A stretch of 64,000 nucleotides of DNA from JBBQVS01 sp964250805 (GTDB lineage Bacteria > Chloroflexota > Ktedonobacteria > Ktedonobacterales > Ktedonobacteraceae): the NCBI GenBank assembly GCA_964250805.1, contig CAXUHG010000001.1, positions 148,450 through 212,449 of the forward strand, written 5' to 3'. Positions 27,573 to 36,510 of the stretch are shown one piece after another. Made by a program: the position numbers and the translations under genes. Every line of letters begins with the position of its first letter. Within the stretch, counting starts at the first letter, position 1. The notes below the pieces were generated by a model. That model saw nothing but the letters and a program-made list of their open reading frames with translations. It did no database searches and had not been told where the DNA came from.

Positions 27573-28490
27573 TTGGAGCAGGAACAAGCAACAATACCAA
27601 CATTTTCGTCTATCGAGGATATTCAACGGGCAATGTTTGCCCAGAACTATATCGCTGACCGCAGTCTAGCAACCGCCGTCTTTCTTGCCCTCAAGCAACG
27701 TAAGCCGCTCCTGTTAGAGGGTGAGCCAGGAGTCGGCAAGACAGAGATTGCGAAGGTACTCTCTTCCCTTCTACATACAAAACTTATTCGCCTGCAATGC
27801 TACGAGGGCATCGACGTGAATACGGCGGTGTATGAATGGAACTACACGCGCCAGATGCTGCACATTCGCTTGATGGAGTCGGGCGGGGCTAATCGACAGG
27901 AGGAGCTGAAAGAGATTTTTGGTCCCGACTTTCTGATGCAACGTCCGTTGTTACAGGCAATTGATCCCGCGAACGCACTGCCACCTGTATTGTTGATCGA
28001 CGAGCTAGACCGCAGTGATGAAGAGTTCGAGGCATACTTGCTCGAACTGCTATCGGACTTTCAGATTACCATTCCCGAAATTGGCACAATTCGGGCGAAA
28101 GAGCCGCCGTTTGTCATTATCACCTCAAACCGCACGCGCGAAATTCATGATGCGCTGCGCCGTCGTTGCCTCTACTACTGGATCGACTTTCCCACGCTCG
28201 ACAAGGAATACTCGATTGTTATGGCACGCATGCCAGGAGTACCGGTACAGCTTGCACGGCAGGTGTGTACTTTTGTACGTGAGCTACGCACGATTGATCT
28301 CTTCAAAGCTCCTGGTGTCGCTGAAACGCTCGACTGGATCAGTTCGCTCCTGGCACTTGATCAGAGCGAACTCGTCGAGGGACCTGTACGTGACAGCCTC
28401 GGTGCCCTGCTCAAATATCAGGATGACGTGTTGCGAGTTGGCGGCAACGACCTTAGCAAAACGCTGCAAAAGGCACGAGGAGCGTCCTAA
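27573..28490 (+). CDS. MoxR/CoxD-type AAA+ ATPase
   Basis: 305-residue AAA+ ATPase. Walker A GEPGVGKTE near residue 50, Walker B LLIDELDR near residue 141, sensor 1 ITSNRTRE. MoxR/CoxD proteins act with a VWA-domain partner as chaperones that insert metals or assemble enzyme complexes. The start is a TTG with GGAGG upstream. The VWA gene begins 2 nt after the stop, making a tight two-gene operon. Confidence 0.93.
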   Translation: MEQEQATIPTFSSIEDIQRAMFAQNYIADRSLATAVFLALKQRKPLLLEGEPGVGKTEIAKVLSSLLHTKLIRLQCYEGIDVNTAVYEWNYTRQMLHIRLMESGGANRQEELKEIFGPDFLMQRPLLQAIDPANALPPVLLIDELDRSDEEFEAYLLELLSDFQITIPEIGTIRAKEPPFVIITSNRTREIHDALRRRCLYYWIDFPTLDKEYSIVMARMPGVPVQLARQVCTFVRELRTIDLFKAPGVAETLDWISSLLALDQSELVEGPVRDSLGALLKYQDDVLRVGGNDLSKTLQKARGAS

Positions 28491-28492
28491 GC

Positions 28493-29842
28493 ATGGATAA
28501 CATATCTCCTCAACCACAAGACGCACAACTCCTGGAGATGCGTCCAATAGATATCGAGCGTGGCGAACGCTTGCTCTATCGCTTGACGGAGTTCGGGCGC
28601 ATTCTATGGGAAGTTGGTATCGGCGTTGGACCGCGCCAGATGCTCGACCTCGCCGATACGCTCGCCTACATCGACATCAACAATAAAGAGGACTTCTACA
28701 ATACGCTCAAATGTAGCCTTGTGACCAAGCATGAGCAAGAAACCATCTTCAACCAGATGTTCGGCTACTACTGGTTTCTACGCGATAAACAGGGCAAGAA
28801 ATCAGAGCAGAACGGGGCGGTACGACGCGAAGAGAAACAATTACGCCTTCCTCCATCTGAACGCAAACGCTTAGCAGAGCATATGAACGCGCTTGAGCAG
28901 CGCAAAGAGCTACGCCAGGAGATGCGCCAGACCGAGCGACACCGCGAGCACGATCTCGAAAAAGACGAATATGATAACGACGAGGGCGATCCACAGGGAA
29001 CGGCGTTCAGTGCAGTCGAGCAATTGCGCAAGAAAGATTTCGAGGATTTTACGTGGGACGAGGTGCAGGAGGCAAAAAGACTGATGGCGGATATGCGCTG
29101 GCAACTTGGCATGCGCCCAACACGCCGCAAAACGCCGTCTCACGCGGGTACGTATCCTGACATGCGCCGTATCATTCGTCGTAACCTGAAATACGGGGCT
29201 GAATTTGTCGAGTTGACATGGCGCAAAACGAAGCGTAAGCCGCGCCCGTTAGTGATTGTATGCGATATCAGCGGTTCGATGAGTTTGTACTCACGCCTAT
29301 TGCTGCACTTCATTCATACCATCTCGAACGGATTGATGAACGTGGAGGCATTTGTGTTTGGCACACGCCTCACCCGTATCACGCGCCAACTCAAGAAGCG
29401 TGATGTAGATGACGCAGTGCGTGATGTCTCCAAATCTGTACAAGATTGGTCGGGCGGTACGCGTATCGGCGATGCCTTACACTACTTCAACCACACATGG
29501 TCGAAGCGCGTTTTAGGGCGTGGTGCCGTCGTATTAGTTATTAGCGATGGCTGGGATCGTGGCGATGCTAGCGTCTTACAAGTCGAGATGGATCGTTTGC
29601 AGCATAGCTGTCATCGTCTGATCTGGCTGAACCCGTTACTAGGCTCGCCGGACTATCGCCCCCTTACCATCGGCATGAAGACAGCACTCCCATTCATCGA
29701 CAACTTTTTGCCAGCGCACAATCTCGATAGCTTGATAGATCTAGGTAACTTGCTTAGCACGATTGATGATAGCAGACCGGTACGCAATGGTGCTTCACGC
29801 CGTAAAGCAGTAGAGGCGTGGAGTAAACCCAGGAAACTCTAA
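28493..29842 (+). CDS. VWA domain protein (CoxE-like)
   Basis: 449 residues: an alpha-helical N-terminal half with a highly charged stretch (residues ~115-170) and a C-terminal von Willebrand A domain with MIDAS motif DISGSMSLYS near residue 258 and GGTRIGDAL and DGWDRGD loops. It is the expected partner of the AAA+ ATPase upstream, as in CoxD/CoxE pairs of molybdenum hydroxylase maturation; however no CO dehydrogenase or xanthine dehydrogenase gene is in the window, so its client is unknown. Confidence 0.92.
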   Translation: MDNISPQPQDAQLLEMRPIDIERGERLLYRLTEFGRILWEVGIGVGPRQMLDLADTLAYIDINNKEDFYNTLKCSLVTKHEQETIFNQMFGYYWFLRDKQGKKSEQNGAVRREEKQLRLPPSERKRLAEHMNALEQRKELRQEMRQTERHREHDLEKDEYDNDEGDPQGTAFSAVEQLRKKDFEDFTWDEVQEAKRLMADMRWQLGMRPTRRKTPSHAGTYPDMRRIIRRNLKYGAEFVELTWRKTKRKPRPLVIVCDISGSMSLYSRLLLHFIHTISNGLMNVEAFVFGTRLTRITRQLKKRDVDDAVRDVSKSVQDWSGGTRIGDALHYFNHTWSKRVLGRGAVVLVISDGWDRGDASVLQVEMDRLQHSCHRLIWLNPLLGSPDYRPLTIGMKTALPFIDNFLPAHNLDSLIDLGNLLSTIDDSRPVRNGASRRKAVEAWSKPRKL

Positions 29843-30021
29843 TCCTTCCAACCTCATCTGGACAAAGAATAAGAGACGCAACTTCTTGTAACTTTATACG
29901 TCTGTATATGTAGGCATAAAGATTAAACATGCAACACTACGTATACAGAGGGGTTGGAAGCGAATGTTGTTTCTGTTTGCGTCATCGTGTATATTCATCA
30001 TCCAGAGAAGGGTAAAGATAT

Positions 30022-31347
30022 ATGTCAAACTACTATAATCCTGATGAGCAGGGGCAACAGCAGAACCCTCACAAGCCGCAGGAAAAATTGGTATTAGGCG
30101 GCTTTCAAGGCTCACAACAACCTGCACAGCGTAAGCCTTATCAATATCAACCACCACAGCAACAGCAGCCACAGGGCAATGCACAATATGGGGGACAGCA
30201 GGGTAACTACCAGAACAATCAACAGAATTACGCACCCTATCCTTCACAGCAGAGTCCTGCACGAACACCCTACCAACCTGGACAGCAGGCACGACCTGTC
30301 GCACCACAGAGGCTCAAACCTCGCAGAAGGCGGCGTGGTGGCTGTGCAATCGGCTGTCTCTCAGTCATACTGATTCTGGTTGTAGCAGGCTTCTTCGCCG
30401 CTAATGTGTTACAACATGTCTCCGCGTTCAGCTCTGTCGTTTCCACACAGCAGCCATTCTACAGTACACAGACCGGCTATATGAATACCGGCGACCGCAC
30501 AAACGTCCTGATTATGGGTTATGGTGGCGGCACTCACGATGGCGCATACCTGACTGACTCGATGTCTGTTATCAGTCTCATACCATCAAGCCATCATACC
30601 TCGCTTGTCGCGGTGCCACGTGACCTGTGGATACAGTACCCACCTAATTCTGGGCAGTACACAAAGATCAACGCCGTATATGAGACTGCTGCTGGTTATA
30701 CCAATAAAGACCCCAAGTCCGGTGGCGATGCAACAGCACAGAAGATCGCGCTTGTTACGGGCTTAGACATAAAGTACTGGGTCACAATTAACTTCCAGGG
30801 CTTCCGCAAACTGATCGACTCGATTGGTGGGATTGACGTGTACGTGCCCGATTCGTTCAATGCCTGCTACCCTGCAAACGATGATGCGAACGTCAACGCG
30901 GCCTGGAAAATAGTACAATTCAACAAGGGCATGCAGCATATGAATGGCGAAACTGCTATCGAGTACGCTCGCGCACGTGAGCCGCTTGCTGTATGTAGCA
31001 CGCAGAATTCCGAAAACCTGGCAGAATTGACCGACTTTGGACGCTCAGCACGCCAGCAGATTATCGTCAAAGCGGTACTGACAAAAGTGAAGCAGAGTTC
31101 GACATGGCCTCATCTCTATGATGCAATGGATGCATTGAAAAGTGCTATCTTCACCAATATGTCGCTCGCTGACCTCGGAGAGTTCGCCTTGAAAATGGAC
31201 CTTAACGACGCCAAAACAGCGCATATTGGTTTGAGCAATCAGAATGTGCTTGTGGACAACTACGACGGTGGCACCTATAAATTGCTACCAGCCAATGGGA
31301 ACTGGGCCGCCATTCCCGATTACATAAACAAGCACCTGTACAACTAG
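30022..31347 (+). CDS. LytR-CpsA-Psr (LCP) family protein
   Basis: 441 residues: a Pro/Gln-rich cytoplasmic tail (1-~105), one transmembrane helix (~114-133), and an extracellular LCP domain. LCP enzymes attach anionic glycopolymers to peptidoglycan from polyprenyl-phosphate carriers. Signature segments: DRTNVLIMGYG, TDSMSVISL, AVPRDLWI and the arginine region AIEYARAREP. ATG follows AGAAGGG. A 27-bp-stem hairpin ends the gene before the pseudokinase-FHA gene. Confidence 0.93.
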   Translation: MSNYYNPDEQGQQQNPHKPQEKLVLGGFQGSQQPAQRKPYQYQPPQQQQPQGNAQYGGQQGNYQNNQQNYAPYPSQQSPARTPYQPGQQARPVAPQRLKPRRRRRGGCAIGCLSVILILVVAGFFAANVLQHVSAFSSVVSTQQPFYSTQTGYMNTGDRTNVLIMGYGGGTHDGAYLTDSMSVISLIPSSHHTSLVAVPRDLWIQYPPNSGQYTKINAVYETAAGYTNKDPKSGGDATAQKIALVTGLDIKYWVTINFQGFRKLIDSIGGIDVYVPDSFNACYPANDDANVNAAWKIVQFNKGMQHMNGETAIEYARAREPLAVCSTQNSENLAELTDFGRSARQQIIVKAVLTKVKQSSTWPHLYDAMDALKSAIFTNMSLADLGEFALKMDLNDAKTAHIGLSNQNVLVDNYDGGTYKLLPANGNWAAIPDYINKHLYN

Positions 31348-31355
31348 GCTGGAAG

Positions 31356-31415
31356 AACATTATGTGTGAGATGTAGACAGACCTTGGAGTCTGTCTACAT
31401 CTCACACATAATGTT
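31356..31415. terminator. 27-bp perfect-stem hairpin
   Basis: Perfect 27-bp inverted repeat (AACATTATGTGTGAGATGTA to the complement) with a 6-nt loop, 8 nt after the LCP stop. Too long for a minimal terminator and without a clear U-run; it probably blocks or processes the transcript. Confidence 0.7.
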
Positions 31416-31447
31416 CCTCAGAAAAATTAGCGAGAAGGCGTTAAGCT

Positions 31448-32797
31448 ATGTCACAACGTGACACAAAACTCATCGGTGGTGCATATCGTGTGGGGCAAAA
31501 AGTCTCACAGCAGGGGTTGCTCACTATCTATACGGGTTATGACCGCAACACAAACGATGTGGTGGGACTCTTCATTCTTGATGTACCACCTGTATTTTCT
31601 CCGCTATCTGTACAGCAAGTTCTGCAACCATTGGCACGTCGCCAACAAGTGCAGTCTCCTCATGTTCTGCGCGTTCATGATTGGGGTATAGACGGTTCCC
31701 ACGCGTATATCGTGACCGATCCACCACGCGGAACGACACTACAATATATTTTGAACAACGAAGATATTGACCTACGACGAACACTCGATATAATCCAGCA
31801 AATTTTGCAGGGACTCAAAGCGTTGCATGCACAAGGCATCGCGGGCATAGACCTGCGCCCACACTTGATCACTATCGACACGATGGGTGTATCAGATCGT
31901 ATACAGCTTGATGATATCGGGCTACGCATCTTATTGAGTGGTCTTGGTGCATTGAGTAGCCGACAAAGTGATGAGTATGGTTCGCTCGATCCTCGCTATG
32001 CACCCCCTGAATACATTGTGGGTGGGCAGGTGGGACCGTGGAGCGACATCTACCAAGTAGGTCTCTTGCTCTTTGAGATTGTGACGGGACGCCTACCCTT
32101 TGTCGGACGCAATCCTGCCGAAACTGGCATTATGCAGACGAACGATCCAGTGCCAAATATGAATAATCTCAAGCATGATGCTCCTCCAGCCCTGCAAATA
32201 ATTGTAGATAAAGCACTAGCAAAATCTCCTGCACAACGTTATATAAACGTAGACATGTTGTTGAACGCGTTAGCAAGCGTACAAGTTCCTGCTACAAGCT
32301 TCCGCCCAATGGGAACACCCCCGAAAGTAACGGTGATACCTTCTGGTGCTGGCACAACAACAGAGATGTCGTCGATACCAGATGATGTAACAGTACGTGT
32401 TACTCCTCCAAAAACACCAGACTCAGTGGCACCTAGCTATGGTATTCCCTCAAAAGATGGTGTCTACGCCTATTTGTGTTTCGAGCAAGATGGGAAAGAG
32501 AAAGAGCGTATCGCGATTCCACAGAAGAATGTGGTAGTTGGTAGACTCGACCCCAAGCGCGGACTCAGTCCAGATATCGACCTGAGTGCGTTCGATCCGC
32601 GCATGACAATTTCACGGCAACACGCACGAATTCGCTTTGAGGAGACCTTCTTTTATCTCGAAGACCTCAAAAGTCGCAACAAAACGCGTCTCGGAGAGCT
32701 TACATTGACGCCGTTACAGCCGGAGTTGTTGCAACACGGCGATTCCGTTCGCTTTGGCAGCGTCGCCATGACCTTCAAGATTCCGGGAATGCCATAA
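31448..32797 (+). CDS. Pseudokinase-FHA fusion protein
   Basis: 449 residues: a Ser/Thr-kinase fold (~8-270) and a C-terminal FHA domain (~355-445), which binds phosphothreonine. Kinase landmarks are degraded: no glycine loop, the ATP-binding Lys is missing (VVGLFILD where VAVK is expected), the HRDLKPEN loop reads GIDLRPHL, and DFG reads DDIG. The APE region and GPWSDIYQVGLLLFE helix are intact. So it is probably a scaffold rather than an enzyme. The FHA core GRLDPK, SRQHARIRF, LKSRNKTRL is well preserved. GAAGG precedes the ATG. Confidence 0.88.
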   Translation: MSQRDTKLIGGAYRVGQKVSQQGLLTIYTGYDRNTNDVVGLFILDVPPVFSPLSVQQVLQPLARRQQVQSPHVLRVHDWGIDGSHAYIVTDPPRGTTLQYILNNEDIDLRRTLDIIQQILQGLKALHAQGIAGIDLRPHLITIDTMGVSDRIQLDDIGLRILLSGLGALSSRQSDEYGSLDPRYAPPEYIVGGQVGPWSDIYQVGLLLFEIVTGRLPFVGRNPAETGIMQTNDPVPNMNNLKHDAPPALQIIVDKALAKSPAQRYINVDMLLNALASVQVPATSFRPMGTPPKVTVIPSGAGTTTEMSSIPDDVTVRVTPPKTPDSVAPSYGIPSKDGVYAYLCFEQDGKEKERIAIPQKNVVVGRLDPKRGLSPDIDLSAFDPRMTISRQHARIRFEETFFYLEDLKSRNKTRLGELTLTPLQPELLQHGDSVRFGSVAMTFKIPGMP

Positions 32798-32819
32798 CAT
32801 TTGGTATGTCATAATATTT

Positions 32820-32891
32820 GGTAGGGACCGATTTATCGCGTCCGCATGCGTGATAAATCACGCTTGCGGACGCGATAAATCGGTCCCTACC
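32820..32891. repeat. Palindromic repeat family A, short copy
   Basis: 72 bp: outer arms GGTAGGGACCGATTTATCGC and complement around a single inner site GCGTGATAAATCACGC. The second inner site of the full copies is missing. Lies between two convergent genes. Confidence 0.92.
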
Positions 32892-32897
32892 AATGGG

Positions 32898-33944
32898 TCA
32901 TTTCGCGGTTCTCGCAATTGCGATGAGGTCTGAGAGCAGCCCTTGTCCCGTCTCCAAACGTCCTGCTCCCGGTCCAATGATGGTGACAGAGGATAATGTG
33001 TCTGTTTGAAGCGTGATAGCATTCATCACACCATCGACGCGAGCAAGAGGATCACTCAATGGCAGTTCAACAGGCTCGACGCGTGCCTCAAGCGGTGTAT
33101 CTCCAAGTTCAGAGGCTACGTGTAGCGACGCGATCAACTTGATACGCGCGTTATTGTGTACAGCGTGTTGCATCTGCTCTTTTGTAATCGCGGTAATGCC
33201 CTGACGTGTTACCTGATCGGGCTTGAGTGAATGTCCAAAGGCAAGAGCGGCAAGAATAAGCACCTTCGCCACAGCGTCATAGCCCTCGACATCAGCAGTT
33301 GGGTCTGCCTCGGCATAGCCCTGTGCCTGCGCCTCTTTCAATACCTCGTCGTAGGCTCGCCCCTGTGCCATCGCGGTCAATATATAGTTTGTTGTGCCAT
33401 TGAGAATACCGCGTATAGTGCGCACGCGACTTCCGGCTAATCCTTGTGAAATCATGCTAAGAACAGGAGTACCCGCCATCACCGTCGATTCCATACGTAG
33501 TTGGACATGATGCTGATGCGCAAGTGCGAGCAGATCAATAGCGGAAAGGGCAGCAGGTCCCTTGTTAGCAGTGATGACATGCATACCTTTCGTTAAAGCA
33601 GCACGAATATGGCTCAGTCCCGGCTCCGCATCGCGCAGATTTGTGTTCGTCGCCTCGGCAAGCATATCAGCGTGTATTGCCTGTAGCCCTTCGAGTGCAT
33701 ATTCCCAGTGCTGACTGTTTGGGTACTGAATGAGGGGTTGACGAGCGGCAACCATTTCTAGCATCATCGGAATGTCGAGGCCGTCTTCTTTATAGATGAA
33801 GCCGGAACGAGCGTTCGCAACCCCAACCAATGTCACAGAGAGGTCGAATTGCTGTTGCAAGAACTCTTTCTTGGTATGCAATAATTCGGCGAGTCCCTGA
33901 CCAACAACGCCAAAGCCGACAATTGCGAGACGTATGCTTCTCAT
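32898..33944 (-). CDS. hom: Homoserine dehydrogenase
   Basis: 348 residues; reduces aspartate semialdehyde to homoserine with NAD(P)H in threonine/methionine synthesis. Rossmann motif GFGVVGQGLAELL near residue 9, NKGPAAL, and the catalytic/substrate region NGTTNYILTAM with EADPTADVEGYDAVAK. The usual C-terminal ACT regulatory domain is absent, so it is probably not allosterically inhibited that way. ATG has GAGGG upstream. It follows murJ on the same strand after 22 nt, likely cotranscribed. Confidence 0.94.
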   Translation of the reverse strand: MRSIRLAIVGFGVVGQGLAELLHTKKEFLQQQFDLSVTLVGVANARSGFIYKEDGLDIPMMLEMVAARQPLIQYPNSQHWEYALEGLQAIHADMLAEATNTNLRDAEPGLSHIRAALTKGMHVITANKGPAALSAIDLLALAHQHHVQLRMESTVMAGTPVLSMISQGLAGSRVRTIRGILNGTTNYILTAMAQGRAYDEVLKEAQAQGYAEADPTADVEGYDAVAKVLILAALAFGHSLKPDQVTRQGITAITKEQMQHAVHNNARIKLIASLHVASELGDTPLEARVEPVELPLSDPLARVDGVMNAITLQTDTLSSVTIIGPGAGRLETGQGLLSDLIAIARTAK

Positions 33945-33966
33945 ATTTTTTACCCTCGCAGGGCTA

Positions 33967-36306
33967 CTAAATCCACGATAATCTGAAACGGTCTAAGAGG
34001 CGTTTCACAGGTCCCAGTTCCTCTATCTTGAGAATACGCGCCACGCGTACATAGACAATCAGGCCAGCCAGTATCTCGATAACCAGTTTGATCAGCGCGA
34101 CAAAGGTACCTGCAAGGCCGAGCGATGGAGTGCGGGTTGTGTCAAGCCCTATCAGGAAAGGAATATGCGCCATAAGCCCAAGCATAAAGTCTAGCACTCC
34201 CCGCACGAGCAGCAACGCTAGACCCATTGCCAGTGATGCCAGTAGAATGCGTCCCGTGAACAACGCCGTTTCGCGTACTTGTAGACCTCCGACACGTTGA
34301 TGTAAGAGCCAAAACAATACGATAGCCTCAATGAGTGCTGCCAAAGAGGTTGAAAAGGCGAGTGCTGCCATACCCCATTGTACACCCCATGCAGCCGCGT
34401 TGATAAGGACGAGGCTCAGCGCGATCTTAAATATAAATTGCCCAACGCTCACTATAACAGGCGTCTTGCTATCACGCATGGCATAAAACGAACGTGTGAG
34501 AATTTCAACCGCTGACAGCCCCGCTAATCCTAAAGAGAAGAAGGCGAGAGGAAACGCTGTTGACTCTGCATCTGCCAGGCTAAACCGTCCATGCTCAAGC
34601 AACACTTGAATAATCGGCAGAGCCAGCACAATTAAACCAACACTTGACGGAATCGACATAAAGAGAATGCTGCGTAGTGTCTCCAAAATTGTATTACGCA
34701 CACGGTCAAAACGCCCTTTGGCAACATTTTCAGCTAATGTGGGAAAGGCGGCAGTGGAAACCGCCATGCCGAAGATGCCAAGCGGCAAGAGAACCAACTG
34801 AAGCGATTGATAGTATTGCGTCACTAGCCCGTTGACGGCAGTTTGACCTACCACCACAATCAGCAAAAGAATTAAACCACGATCAACAAAGGTTGAAAGT
34901 GAGAGCATAGCGGCATTGATGATGCGCGGAACCATTTGCCGACCAATTTGTATCACGCCAGGATGCCGCCAATCGAAGGACGGAGTGTAGCGCATACCAA
35001 CTTTGAACAGTCCCGGAACCTGTACTGCTACCTGAAACAAGGCTCCAAACACCACGCCCCATGTCGCAAACAGGACGGCAACACTATCACTGCGCTGCCC
35101 ACGAAAGGCGAAGTATATGCCTGGCAGCAGACCGAGAATCAATCCACCGTTGTAAAGTACCGTACCCACTGCGGGTAATAAGAAGTTTTGGCGTGCATTT
35201 AGCACGGCATTGACGATGACACCACCTCCCAAGATGACCGATTGCAACAGCATGATACGTGTCAGAGTTGCGATCAGGTCGAGGTGCGCAAGATATTGTG
35301 CATAGTGCAGTTTGTCGGTTATCGGTGGTCCAGGGTTGTACAACGGAACGAGTTGACGCGCGAAGATAATGGCAATCAACGCCAGTACGGTCATAATCGC
35401 TATTGCTAGATTCAGCGCGGAACTGGCAATGTGCCACGCCGTCTTCTCGTCGCGCTCACCAATCATGTAGTTGGCGAAGACAGGAATGAAGGCGGAACTC
35501 AGGGCACCACCTGCGACAATATTGAAGATGGTGTCGGGAATGAGAAATGCCTGTAAATATGCATCCGATGTTGGGCCTGTACCAAAGACAAAGGCAAACA
35601 TGGAGGTTCGCAGCAGACCTAGAATTCGACTAGCGATAAAGGCACCGGTCAGAATGAGTGAAGCACGTTGGATGTTCACACGCTGAAGCATACCCGTATC
35701 CTGCGACACCGCTGCTGCCGATTGCAGTGTTTTCTCTTCATTCACTAAGTCAAGTGCTGAATTAGGCGACGCCACCTGCGGCACTACCGCGGATGGAAGA
35801 GAGGGCGAGAGCAAGGGCGACACTTGCTGCACAGGTGGTACTCCTGAGGGCAGTGGTCGCACGTCAGACTCCATAAGCGGAGAATTTTGCACAGGTGGCT
35901 TCGCGTTTTTGTTGCGCCACGGAATTACTGTTGTGATATCGGGTCCCATACGTCGTTGCTGGCGACGCATACGTTCCTCGCGTAGGTGTTGTAAACGCTC
36001 CTGGCGCAGTTGTGCCATCGGTTGCGAGGGTTGTGGCGCATTGGAATATTGATATTCGCTACCTTGATTGTAGCCAAGCGAGGTGCCCATATCGGCAATG
36101 GGTTCCTGATAACGTGAAGATGGACGTACTCCATTCAAACGTATCGGCTGTTGAAAATCAGGTGGTGGCCCTTGCGGAGCAACAGGTGGTTGTTGCTGCG
36201 GCGGCACTGCCGGATGTTCCGAATCATATTGCCAGCCGTAGTAATTCGGCTGCGGTCCTGGTTGCCCCTGCGGTGGCTGAGGCGGTTGCTGTCCTTCGTT
36301 TCCCAC
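33967..36306 (-). CDS. murJ: MurJ-family lipid II flippase, paralogue 1
   Basis: Polytopic membrane protein of the MOP superfamily, predicted to flip lipid II for peptidoglycan synthesis. It has a long cytoplasmic Q/P-rich N-terminal tail (~200 residues) with a basic helix (RLQHLREERMRRQQRR), then about fourteen helices; RILGLLRTSMFAFVFG and DAYLQAFLIPD are typical of the first helices. The frame is open to an ATG at 36444, but codons 1-33 from there translate the 3' scaffold end of the TnpB element, so I place the native start further in, at a GTG (36306) before GNEGQQPP; this choice is an inference. A second paralogue lies upstream of the insertion. Confidence 0.88.
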   Translation of the reverse strand: MGNEGQQPPQPPQGQPGPQPNYYGWQYDSEHPAVPPQQQPPVAPQGPPPDFQQPIRLNGVRPSSRYQEPIADMGTSLGYNQGSEYQYSNAPQPSQPMAQLRQERLQHLREERMRRQQRRMGPDITTVIPWRNKNAKPPVQNSPLMESDVRPLPSGVPPVQQVSPLLSPSLPSAVVPQVASPNSALDLVNEEKTLQSAAAVSQDTGMLQRVNIQRASLILTGAFIASRILGLLRTSMFAFVFGTGPTSDAYLQAFLIPDTIFNIVAGGALSSAFIPVFANYMIGERDEKTAWHIASSALNLAIAIMTVLALIAIIFARQLVPLYNPGPPITDKLHYAQYLAHLDLIATLTRIMLLQSVILGGGVIVNAVLNARQNFLLPAVGTVLYNGGLILGLLPGIYFAFRGQRSDSVAVLFATWGVVFGALFQVAVQVPGLFKVGMRYTPSFDWRHPGVIQIGRQMVPRIINAAMLSLSTFVDRGLILLLIVVVGQTAVNGLVTQYYQSLQLVLLPLGIFGMAVSTAAFPTLAENVAKGRFDRVRNTILETLRSILFMSIPSSVGLIVLALPIIQVLLEHGRFSLADAESTAFPLAFFSLGLAGLSAVEILTRSFYAMRDSKTPVIVSVGQFIFKIALSLVLINAAAWGVQWGMAALAFSTSLAALIEAIVLFWLLHQRVGGLQVRETALFTGRILLASLAMGLALLLVRGVLDFMLGLMAHIPFLIGLDTTRTPSLGLAGTFVALIKLVIEILAGLIVYVRVARILKIEELGPVKRLLDRFRLSWI

Positions 36307-36345
36307 TGTTCCGTTATCCGTTCTATGGACATTTTTCCACACATC

Positions 36346-36510
36346 GGTTCCTGCTTCATCTACCGTAGTTTTACAACCTCTTGCGAGACTGCCAGAGCTA
36401 CGATATCCACAGGCTGAAAATCCCGTGTAACTCACGGTACTCATTTCTCTTTTGATGCTGATGTTACTAGTACCCTAGCCGCATTGTAATCTCGATCAGC
36501 AACATAGCCA
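36346..36510 (-). ncRNA. Candidate reRNA (omega RNA) of the TnpB element
   Basis: TnpB elements produce a guide RNA from the 3' end of tnpB through the right end of the element. Here the stretch after the tnpB stop ends in GATGAAGCAGGAACC (minus strand; 36346-36360 on plus), an ending I recall from TnpB right ends. The guide would then begin at 36345 and read into the murJ 5' region. Upstream boundary is approximate. Confidence 0.5.
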
